From Cranoglanis bouderius (Eukaryota; Chordata; Actinopteri; Siluriformes; Cranoglanididae), in contig CM042542.1 of NCBI GenBank assembly GCA_023630585.1, positions 21,791,011 to 21,855,010 of the forward strand: a stretch of 64,000 nt of DNA, read 5' to 3'. Below the pieces are notes generated by a model. The model made no database searches and was not told where the DNA came from. It saw only the letters and a program-made list of their open reading frames with translations. Made by a program: the position numbers and the translations under genes. Shown piece after piece: positions 36,909 to 50,589 of the stretch; positions within the stretch are counted from its first letter, which is position 1, and the number at the start of each line of letters is the position of its first letter.

Positions 36909-39900
36909 TACACATCTAACACTAAATACACATCGAACACTAAATACACCAAATACACAAACTAACACTAAATACACATCTAACACTAAATACAGTAAAT
37001 ACACAAACAAACACTAAATACAGATCTGACAATGAATGCACATCTAACACTAAATACACATCTAACACTAAATACACATCTAACACTGAATACACCAAAT
37101 ACACAAACTAACAATAAATGCACATCTAACACTAAATACACATCTAAAACTAAATACACCAAATACACAAACTAACACTAAATCCACATCTAAAACTAAA
37201 TACACATCTATCACAACCTACACATTTAACACTAAATACACATCGAACACTAAATACACCAAATACACAAACTAACACTAAATACACATCTAACACTAAA
37301 TACACCAAATACACAAACTAACACTAAATCCTCATCTAACACTAAATCCACATCTAACACTAAATACACATCTAATACTAAATACACATCTAACACTAAA
37401 TACACATCTAACACTAAATACACCAAATACACAAACTAACTAAATCCACATCTAAAACTAAATCCACATCTAACAATAAATAAACATCTAACACTGAATC
37501 CACATCTAACACTAAATCCACATCTAACTCTAAATGTACATCTAACACTAAATACACATCTAAAACTAAATGCACATCTATCACAACATACACATCTAAC
37601 ACTAAATACACATCGAACACTAAATACACCAAATACACAAACTAACCCTAAATACACATCTAACACTAAATACACCAAATACACAAACTAACACTAAATC
37701 CTCATCTAACACTAAATACACATCGAACACTAAATACACCAAATTCACAAACTAACACTAAATCCACATCTAACACTAAATACACATCTAACACTAAATT
37801 CACATCTAAAACTAAATACACATCTAACACTACATATACATCTAACACTAAATACACCAAATACACAAACTAACACTAAATCCCCATCTAACACTAAATC
37901 CACATCTAATACTAAACACACCAAATACACAAACTAACACTAAATCCACATCTAAAACTAAATACACATCTAAAACTAAATACACATCTATCACTACATA
38001 CACATCTAACACTAAATACACCAAATACACAAACTAACACTAAATCCTCATCTAACACTAAATACACATCGAACACTAAATACACTAAATACACAAACAA
38101 ACACTAAATACACATCTGACACTAAATGCACATCTAACACTAAATGCACATCTAACACTAAATACACATCTAAAACTAAATACACCAAATACACAAACTA
38201 ACAATAAATGCACATCTAACACTAAATACACATCTAAAACTAAATACACCAAATACACAAACTAACACTAAATACACATCTATCACAAAATACACATCTA
38301 ACACTAAATACACATCTAAAACTAAATACACATCTATCACAACATACACATTTAACACTAAATACACATCGAACACTAAATACACCAAATACACAAACTA
38401 ACACTAAATCCACATCTAACACTAAATACACTAAATCCACAAACAAACACTAAATACACATCTGACACTGAATGCACATCTAACACTAAATGCACATCTA
38501 ACACTAAATACACATCTAAAACTAAATACACCAAATACACAAACTAACACTAAATCCACATCTAAAACTAAATACATATCTAACACAAAATACACATCTT
38601 AAACTAAATACACATCTATCACTAAATGCACATCTAACACTAAATACACATCTAACACTAAATACACCAAATACACAAACTAACAATAAATCCACATCTA
38701 ACACTAAATACACCAAATACACAAACTAACACTAAATCCTCATCTAACACTAAATCCACATCTAACACTAAATACACATCTAATACTAAATACACATCTA
38801 ACACTAAATACACATCTAACAATAAATACACCGAATACACAAACTAACACTAAATCCACATCTACCACTAAATACACATCTAACACTAAATGCACATCTA
38901 ACACTAAATCCACATCTAACACTAAATCCACATCTAACACTAAATGCACATCTAACACTAAATACACATCTAACACTACTAAATACACATCTAACACAAA
39001 TACACATCTAACACTAAATACACATCGAACACTAAATACACCAAATACACAAACTAACACTAAATACATCTAACACTAAATACACTTCGAACACTAAATA
39101 CACCAAATACACAAACTAACACTAAATACACATCTAAAACTAAATACACATCTAACACTAAACACACATCTATCACAACATACACATCTAACACTAAATA
39201 AACTTCGAACACTAAATACACCAAATACACAAAGTGACACTAAATCGACATCGAACACTAAATCCACATCTAATACTAAACACACCAAATACACAAACTA
39301 ACACTAAATCCACATCTAAAACTAAATCCACATCTAACACTAAATCCACATCTAACACTAAATGCACATCTAACACTAAATACACATCTAACACTAAATA
39401 CACCAAATACACAAACTAACACTAAATCCTCATCTAACACTAAATACACATCTAACACTAAATACACCAAATACACGAACTAACACTAAATCCACATCTA
39501 ACACTAAATAAACATCTAAAACTAAATCCACATCTATCACTAAATCCACATATAACACTAAATACACCAAATAAACAAACTAACATTAAATCCACATCTA
39601 ACACTAAATACACATCTAACACTAAATACACATCGAACACTAAATACACCAAATACACAAACTAACACTAAATCCACATCTAACACTAAATACACATCTA
39701 ACACTACATATACATCTAACACTAAATACACATCGAACACTAAATACACCAAATACAAAAAACTAACACTTAATCCACATCTAAAATTAAATACACAAAC
39801 TAACACTAAATACACCAAATACACAAACTAACTAAATCCACAACGAACACTAAATACACCAAATACACAAACTAACACTAAATCCACATCTAACACTAAA

Positions 39901-42900
39901 TCCACATCTAACACTAAATACACATCTAAAACTAAATACACATCTAACACTTAATCCACATCTAAAACTAAATACACAAACTATCACTAAATCCACATCT
40001 AACACTAAATACACATCTAACACAAAATACACATCTAACACTAAACGCACATCTAACACTAAATACACATCTAACACTAAATCACATCTAACACTAAATA
40101 CACATCTAACACTAAATACACATCTAACACTAACATACACATCTAACACTAAATACACATCGAACACTAAATACAACAAATACACAAACTAACACTAAAC
40201 CCACATCTAACACTAAATACACATCGAACACTAAATACACCAAATACAAAAAACTAACACTAAATCCACATCTAAAACTAAATACACATCTAACACTACA
40301 TACATATCTAACAGTAAATACACATCTAACACTAAATACACCGAATACACAAACTAACACTAAATCCACATCTAACACTAAATCCATATCTAACACTAAA
40401 TACACAACTAACACTATTTACACCAAATACTCAAACTAACACTAAATACACATCTAACACTAAATACACAAACACTAAATCCACATCTAACACTAACTAC
40501 ACATCAAACACTAAATACACCAAATACACAAACTAACAATAAATCCTCATCTAACACTAAATCCACATCTATCATTAAATACACATCTAACACTAAATAC
40601 ACAAACTAACTAAATCCACATCTAAAACTAAATCCACATCTAACACTAAATACACATCTAACACTAAATACACATCTAACACTAAACACACATCGAAACC
40701 TAAATACACCAAATACACAAACAAACACTAAATCCACATCTAACAAGAAAAACACATCTAACACTAAATACACATCTAACACTACACAAATCTAACACTA
40801 AATACACATCTAACACTAAATACACCAAATACACAAACTAACACTAAATCCACATCTAACACTAAATACACATCTAACACTAAATGCACATCTAACACTA
40901 AATACACATTTAAACTAAATACACCAAATACACAAACTAACACTAAATCCACATCTAACACTAAATACACATCTAACACTAAATACACATCTAACACTAA
41001 ATACACATCTAACACTAAATACACCAAATACACAAATTAACACTAAATACACATCTAACACTAAATACACATCGAACACTGTATACACCAAATACACAAA
41101 CTAACACTAAATCCACATCTAACGCTAAATACACATCTAACACTAAATACACATCTAACACTAAATACACATCATCTAACACTAAATCCACATCTAACAC
41201 TAAATACACATCTAACACTAAATACACATCTAACACTAAATACACATCTAACACTAAATACACCAAATACACAAACAACTAACACTAAATCCACATCTAA
41301 CACTAAATACACATCTAACACTAAATACACATCTAACACTAAATACATCTAACACTAAATACACATCTAACACTAAATACACATCTAACACTAAATACAC
41401 ATCTAACACTAAATACACATCTAACACTAAATACACACTAAATACACATCTAACACTAAATCACATCTAACACTAAATACACATCTAACACTAAATACAC
41501 CAAATACACAAACTAACACTAAATCCACATCTAACACTAAATACACATCTAACACTAAATACACATTCACAAACTAACACTAAATCCACATCTAACACTA
41601 AATACACATCTAACACTAAATACACATCTAAACACTAAATACACCAAATACACAAACTAACACTAAATACACATCTAACAGTAAATACACTTCTAACACT
41701 AAATACACATCTAACACTAAATCCACATCTAACACTAAATACACATCGAACACTAAATACAATAAATACACATCTAACACTAAATACACATCTAACACTA
41801 AATACACATCGAACACTAAATACAACAATTACACAAACTAACACTAAATACACATCTAAAACTAAATACACATCTAACACTAAATACACATCTAACACTA
41901 CATACACATCTAAAACTAAATACACCAAATACACAAACTAACACTAAATCCACATCTAACACTAAATACACATCTAAAACTAAATACACCAAATACACAA
42001 ACTAACACTAAATCCACATCTAAAACTAAATACACATCTATCACAACATACACTAATTCCCCATGTAACACTAAATCCACATCTAGTACTAAACACACCA
42101 AATACACAAACTAACACTAAATACACATCTAACACTAAATACACCAAATACACAAACTAACACTAAATCCTCATCTAACACTAAATCCACATCTAACACT
42201 AAATACACATCTAACACTAAATTCACATCTAAAACTAAATACACATCTAACACTAAATACACCAAATACACAAACTAACACCACATCTATAACTAAATCC
42301 ACATCTAACACTAAATCCACATCGAACACTAAATCCACATCTAACAATAAATCCACATCTAACACTAAATCCCCAAAATAACACTATATACACATCTAAC
42401 ACTAAATACACATCTAACACTAAACAAACATTGAAACCTAAATACACCAAATACACAAACTAACACTAAATCCACATCTAACACTAAATACACCAAATAC
42501 ACAACCTAACACTGAATCCTCATCTAACAATAAATACACATCCAACACTAAATACACCAAATACACAAACTAACACTAAATCCACATCTAACACTAAATA
42601 CACATCTAACACTAAATTCACATCTAAAACTAAATACACATATAACACTACATATACATCTAACACTAAATACACCAGATACACAAACTAACACTAAATC
42701 CACATCTAACGCTAAATGCACATCTAACACTAAATACACCAAACACACAAACTAACACTAAATCCACATCTAACACTAAATACACATCTAAAACTAAATC
42801 CACATCTAACACTAAATCCACATATAACACTAAATACACCAAATACACAAACTAACATTAAATCCACATCTAACACTAAATACACATCTAACACTAAATA

Positions 42901-45241
42901 CACATCGAACACTATATAGACCAAATACACAAATTAACACTAAATACACATCTGACACTAAATGCACATCTAACACTAAATGCACATCTAACACTAAATA
43001 CACATCTAAAACTAAATACACCAAATACACAAACTAACAATAAATGCACATCTAACACTAAATAAACAACTAACACTGAATACACCAAATACACAAACTA
43101 ACACTAAATCCACATCTAACACTAAATACACATCTAACACTAAATACACATCTAAAACTAAATACACATCTATCACAACATACACATTTAACACTAAATA
43201 CACATCGAACACTAAAAACAACAAATACAAAAACTAACACTAAAAACACATCTAACACTAAATACACTAAATACACAAACAAACACTAAATACACATCTG
43301 ACACTAAATGCACATCTAACACTAAATGCACATCTAACACTAAATACACATCTAAAACTAAATACACCAAATACACAAACTAACACTAAATCCACATCTA
43401 ACACTAAATACACATCTAACACTAAATACACATCTAAAACTAAATACACATCTATCACAACATACACATCTAACACTAAATACACATCGAACACTAAATA
43501 CACCAAATACACAAACTAACACTAAATACACATCTAACACTGAATACACCAAATACACAAACTAACACTAAATCCACATCTAACACTAAATACACATCTA
43601 ACACTAAATTCACATCTAAAACTAAATCCACATCTAACACTAAATACACCAAATACACAAACTAACTAAATCCACATCTATAACTAAATCCACATCTAAC
43701 ACTAAATAAACATCTAACACTGAATCCACATCTAACACTAAATCCACATCTAACACTAAATGCACATCTAACACTAAATACACATCTAAAACTAAATACA
43801 CATCTATCACAACATACACATCTAACACTAAATACACATCGAACACTAAATACACCAAATACACAAACTAACACTAAATACACATCTAACACTAAATACA
43901 CCAAATACACAAACTAACACTAAATCCTCATCTAACACTAAATACACATCGAACACTAAATACACCAAATTCACAAACTAACACTAAATCCCCATCTAAC
44001 ACTAAATCCACATCTAACACTAAATACACATCTTAAACTAAGTACACCCAATACACAAACTAACAATAAATGCACATCTAACACTAAATACACATCTAAA
44101 ACTAAATACACCAAAAACACAAACAAACACTAAATCCACATCTAAAACTAAATACACATCTATCACAACATACACATCTAACACTAAATACACATCGAAC
44201 ACTAAATACACCAAATACACAAACTAACACTAAATACACATCTAACACTAAATACACCAAATACACAAACTAACACTAAATCCTCATCTAACACTAAATC
44301 CACATCTAACACTAAATACACATCTAATACTAAATACACATCTAACACTAAATACACATCGAACACTAAATACACCAAATACACAAACTAACACTAAATA
44401 CACATCTAACACTAAATACACCAAATACACAAACTAACACTAAATCCTCATCTAACACTAAATCCACATCTAACAATAAATACACATCTAACACTAAATA
44501 CACATCTAACACTAAATACACCAAATACACAAACTAACTAAATCCACATCTATAACTAAATCCACATCTAACACTAAATAAACATCTAACACTGAATCCA
44601 CATCTAACACTAAATCCACATCTAACACTAAATGCACATCTAACACTAAATACACATCTAAAACTAAATACACATCTATCACAACATACACATCTAACAC
44701 TAAATACACATCGAACACTAAATACACCAAATACACAAACTAACACTAAATCCACATCTAACACTAAATACACATCTAATACTAAATACACATCTAACAC
44801 TAAATACACATCTATCACTAAATACACCAAATACACAAACTAACTAAATCCACATCTAAAACTAAATCCACATCTAACACTAAATAAACATCTAACACTG
44901 AATCCACATCTAACACTAAATCCACATCTAACACTAAATGCACATCTAACACTAAATACACATCTAACACTAAATACACCAAATACACAAACTAAAACTA
45001 AATCCACATCTAACACTACATTCACATCTAACACTAAATACACATCTAACACTAAATACACATTGAAACCTAACTACACCAAATACACAAACTAACACTA
45101 AATCCACATCTAACACTAAATCCACATCTAACACTAAATACACATCTAACACTAAATCCACATCTAAAACTAAATCCACATCTAACACTAAATCCACATC
45201 TAACACTAAATGCACATCTAACACTAAATACACATCTAACA

Positions 45242-47154
45242 CTAAATACACCAAATACACAAACTAACACTAAATCCACATCTAACACTACATTCACATC
45301 TAACACTAAATGCACATCTAACACTAAATACATATCGAAAGATAAATACACCAAATACACAAACTAACACTAAATCCACATCTAACACTAAATACACATC
45401 TAATACTAAATACACATCTAACAATAAATACACATATAACACTAAATACACCAAATACACAAACTAACTAAATCCACATCTAAAACTAAATCCACATCTA
45501 ACACTAAATCCCCATCTAACACTGAATACACCAAATACACAAACTAACACTAAATCCACATCTAACACTAAATACACATCTAACACTAAATTCACATCTA
45601 AAACTAAATACACATCTAACACTACATATACATCTAACACTAAATACACCAAATACACAAACTAACACTAAATCCCCATCTAACACTAAATCCACATCTA
45701 ATACTAAACACACCAAATACACAAACTAACACTAAATCCACATCTAAAACTAAATACACATCTAAAACTAAATACACATCTATCACTAAATCCACATCTA
45801 AAACTAAATCCACATCTAACACTAAATCCACATCTAACACTAAATGCACATCTAACACTAAATACACATCTAACACTAAATACACCAAATACACAAACTA
45901 ACACTAAATCCACATCTAACACTACATTCACATCTAACACTAAATACACATCTAACACTAAATACATATCGAAAGATAAATACACCAAATACACAAACTA
46001 ACACTAAATCCACATCTAACACTAAATACACATCTAATACTAAATACACATCTAACAATAAATACACATCTAACACTAAATACACCAAATACACAAACTA
46101 ACTAAATCCACATCTAAAACTAAATCCACATCTAACACTAAATCCCCATCTAACACTAAATACACATCTAACACTAAATACATATCTAACACTAAATACA
46201 CATCGAACACTAAATACACCAAATACACAAACTAACACTAAATACACATCTAACACTAAATACACTAAATACACAAACAAACACTAAATACACATCTGAC
46301 ACTGAATGCACATCTAACACTAAATGCACATCTAACACTAAATACACATCTAAAACTAAATACACCAAATACACAAACTAACACTAAATCCACATCTAAC
46401 ACTAAATACACATCTAACACTAAATACACATCTAAAACTAAATACACATCTATCACAACATACACATCTAACACTAAATACACATCGAACACTAAATACA
46501 CCAAATACACAAACTAACACTAAATACACATCTAACACTAAATACACCAAATACACAAACTAACACTAAATCCTCATCTAACACTAAATCCACATCTAAC
46601 ACTAAATACACATCTAATACTAAATACACATCTAACACTAAATACACATCTAACACTAAACACACCAAATACACAAACTAACTAAATCCACATCTAACAC
46701 TAAATAAACATCTAACACTGAATCCACATCTAAAACTAAATCCACATCTAACACTAAATGCACATCTAACACTAAATACACATCTAACACTAAATACACA
46801 TCTATCACAACATACACATCTAACACTAAATACACATCGAACACTAAATACACCAAATACACAAACTAACACTAAATACACATCTAACACTAAATACACC
46901 AAATACACAAACTAACACTAAATCCTCATGTAACACTAAATACACATCGAACACTAAATACACCAAATACACAAACTAACACTAAATCCACATCTAAAAC
47001 TAAATACACATCTATCACAACATACACATTTAACACTAAATGCACATCTAACACTAAATACACATCTAAAACTAAATACACCAAATACACAATCTAACAA
47101 TAAATGCACATCTAACACTAAATACACATCTAAAACTAAATACACCAAATACAC
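45242..47154. repeat. Long-range duplicated satellite segment (right copy)
   Basis: Partner of 35,031-36,908. An additional local duplication of 634 bp (45,070-45,460 versus 45,704-46,094) lies within it. Confidence 0.7.
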
Positions 47155-48617
47155 AAACTAACACTAAATCCACATCTAACACTAAATACACATCTAACAC
47201 TAAATACACATCTAAAACTAAATACACATCTATCACAACATACACATCTAACACTAAATACACATCGAACACTAAATACACCAAATACACAAACTAACAC
47301 TAAATACACATCTAACACTAAATACACTAAATACACAAACAAACACTAAATACACATCTGACACTGAATGCACATCTAACACTAAATGCACATCTAACAC
47401 TAAATACACATCTAAAACTAAATACACCAAATACACAAACTAACAATAAATGCACATCTAACACTAAATACACATCTAAAACTAAATACACCAAATACAC
47501 AAACTAACACTAAATCCACATCTAAAACTAAATACACATCTATCACAACATACACATCTAACACTAAATACACATCGAACACTAAATACACCAAATACAC
47601 AAACTAACACTAAATACACATCTAACACTAAATACACATCTAAAACTAAATACACCAAATACACAAACTAACAATAAATGCACATCTAACACTAAATACA
47701 CATCTAAAACTATATACACCAAATACACAAACTAACACTAAATCCACATCTAACACTAAATACACATCTAATACTAAATACACATCTAACACTAAATACA
47801 CATCTAACACTAAATACACCAAATACACAAACTAACTAAATCCACATCTAAAACTAAATCCACATCTAACACTAAATGCACATCTAACACTAAATACACA
47901 TCTAACACTAAATGCACATCTAACACTAAATACACATCTAAAACTAAATACACCAAATACACAAACTAACACTAAATCCACATCTAACACTAAATACACA
48001 TCTAATACTAAATACACATCTAACAATAAATACACATCTAACACTAAATACACCAAATACACAAACTAACTAAATCCACATCTAAAACTAAATCCACATC
48101 TAACACTAAATACACATCTAAAACTAAATTCACATCTAAAACTAAATCCACACCTAACACAAAATACACATCGAACACTAAATACACCAAATACACAAAC
48201 TAACACTAAATACACATCTAACACTAAATACACTAAATACACAAACAAACACTAAATACACATCTGACACTGAATGCACATCTAACACTAAATGCACATC
48301 TAACACTAAATACACATCTAAAACTAAATACACCAAATACACAAACTAACACTAAATCCACATCTAACACTAAATACACATCTAACACTAAATACACATC
48401 TAAAACTAAATACACATCTATCACAACATACACATCTAACACTAAATACACATCGAACACTAAATACACCAAATACACAAACTAACACTAAATACACATC
48501 TAACACTAAATACACCAAATACACAAACTAACACTAAATCCACATCTAACACTAAATACACATCTAACACTAAATACACATCTAACACTAAATACACATC
48601 TAACACTAAATACACAT

Positions 48618-50489
48618 GTATTTAGTGTTAGATGTGTATTTAGTGTTAGATGTGTATTTAGTGTTAGATGTGTATTTAGTTTTAGATCTGTATTTAGTGT
48701 ATTTAGTGTTAGACATGTATTTAGTGTGAGAAGTGTATTTAGTGTTAGATGTGTATTTAGTGTTAGATGTGTATGTAGTGTTAGATGTGTATTTAGTTTT
48801 AGGTGTGTATTTAGTGTATTTAGTGTTAGATATGTATTTAGTGTTAGAAGTGTATTTAGTGTTAGATGTGTATTTAGTTTTAGATGTGTATTTAGTGTTA
48901 GTTTGTGTATTTGGTGTATTTAGTGTTCGATGTGTATTTAGTGTTAGATGTGTATGTTGTGATAGATGTGTATTTAGTGTTAGATGTGTATTTAGTGTTA
49001 GATGTGTATTTAGTGTTAGATGTGGATTTAGTGTTAGTTTGTGTATATGGTGTATTTAGTTTTAGATGTGTATTTAGTGTTAGATGTGCATTTAGTGTTA
49101 GTTTGTGTATTTGGTGTATTTAGCTTTAGATGTGTATTTAGTGTTAGATGTGCATTTAGTGTTAGATGTGCATTTAGTGTCAGATGTGTATTTAGTGTTT
49201 GTTTGTGTATTTAGTGTATTTAGTGTTCGATGTGTATTTAGTGTTAGATGAGGATTTAGTGTTAGTTTGTGTATTTGGTGTATTTAGTGTTAGATGTGTA
49301 TGTAGTGATAGATGTGTATTTAGTTTTAGATGTGTATTTAGTTTTAGATGTGGATTTAGTGTTAGTTTGTGTATTTGGTGTGTTTAGTATTAGATGTGGA
49401 TTTAGTGTTAGATGGGGATTTAGTGTTAGTTTGTGTATTTGGTGTATTTAGTGTTAGATGTATATGTAGTGTTAGATGTGTATGTAGTGATAGATGTGTA
49501 TCTAGTTTTAGATGTGTATTTAGTTTTAGATGTGGATTTAGTGTTAGTCTGTGTATTTGGTGTATTTAGTGTTAGATGTGGATTTAGTTTTATATGTGAA
49601 TTTAGTGTTAGATGTGTATTTAGTGTTAGATGTGGATTTAGTGTTAGTTTGTGTATTTGGTGTATTTATTTTTCGATATGTATTTAGTGTTAGATGTGTA
49701 TTTAGTGTTAGATGTGAATGTAGTGTTAGATGTGGATTTAGTGTTAGTTTGTTTATTTGGTGTATTTAGTATTAGATGTGTATTTAGTGTTAGATGTGTA
49801 TTTTGTGTTAGATGTGTATTTAGTTTTAGATGTGAATTTAGTGTTAGATGTGTATTTAGTGTTAGATGTGGATTTAGTGTTAGTTTGTGTATTTGGTGTA
49901 TTTAGGTTTCGATGTGTATTTAGTGTTAGGTGTGAATGTAGTGTTAGATGTGGATTTAGTGTTAGTTTGTGTATTTGGTGTATTTAGTGTTAGATGTGTA
50001 TTTAGTGTTAGATGTGCATTTAGTGTTAGATGTGGATTTAGTGTTAGTTTATGTATTTGGTGTATTTAGTTTTAGATGTGTATTTAGTGTTAGATGTGCA
50101 TTTAGTTTTAGGTGTGTATTTAGTGTATTTAGTGTTAGATATGTATTTAGTGTTAGAAGTGTATTTAGTGTTAGATGTGTATTTAGTTTTAGATGTGTAT
50201 TTAGTGTTAGTTTGTGTATTTGGTGTATTTAGTGTTCGATGTGTATTTAGTGTTAGATGTGTATGCTGTGATATATGCGTATTTAGTTTTAGATGTGTAT
50301 TTAGTGTTAGATGTGTATTTAGTGTTAGATGAGGATTTAGTGTTAGTTTGTGTATTTGGTGTATTTAGTGTTAGATGTGTATTTAGTGTTAGATGTGCAT
50401 TTAGTGTTAGTTTGTGTATTTAGTTAGTTTGTGTATTTGGTGTTTTTAGTGTTAGATGTGTATTTAGTGTTAGATGTGGATTTAGTGTT
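48618..50489 (-). repeat. 18-bp satellite array, inverted block
   Basis: Same satellite in reverse orientation (TTAGTGTTAGATGTGTAT). The left junction is a palindrome: arms meet at a 4-nt ACAT spacer (48,614-48,617) and match perfectly for about 60 bp before diverging. It contains the TATCACAACATACAC marker variant (as its complement, near 48,951) of the adjacent forward domain. The right limit is the assembly gap. Confidence 0.9.
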
Positions 50490-50589
50490 NNNNNNNNNNN
50501 NNNNNNNNNNNNNNNNNNNNNNNNNNNNNNNNNNNNNNNNNNNNNNNNNNNNNNNNNNNNNNNNNNNNNNNNNNNNNNNNNNNNNNNNN
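50490..50589. other. Assembly gap of exactly 100 N
   Basis: One hundred N in a row, a conventional placeholder for a gap of unknown size. Orientation and distance between the two flanking contigs are therefore not proven by sequence. Confidence 0.95.

Larger units (their letters stand above)
18811..48617 (+). repeat. 18-bp satellite array, forward block
   Basis: A continuous tandem array of ACACATCTAACACTAAAT and variants (TCC, TGC or TAC start; TAAAACTAAA, TAATACTAAA, TCGAACACTAAA forms). At intervals of n x 18 + 10 bp a 28-bp variant occurs, made of TACACCAAA plus TACACAAACTAACACTAAA; a subclass lacks 2 bp (CAAACTAACTAAAT). The monomer after this spacer usually begins TCC. Monomers contain no G on this strand and no CpG except in variants. 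No transposon, unique segment or gene interrupts it. Long antisense frames are by-products of the 18-bp (6-codon) period. Confidence 0.97.

Noticed and set aside
48618..50489. Simple hairpin read artefact as the sole explanation of the inverted block
   Set aside because: The block matches the complement of 37.7-38.1 kb rather than mirroring the bases beside the junction; an assembly error of another kind is still possible.
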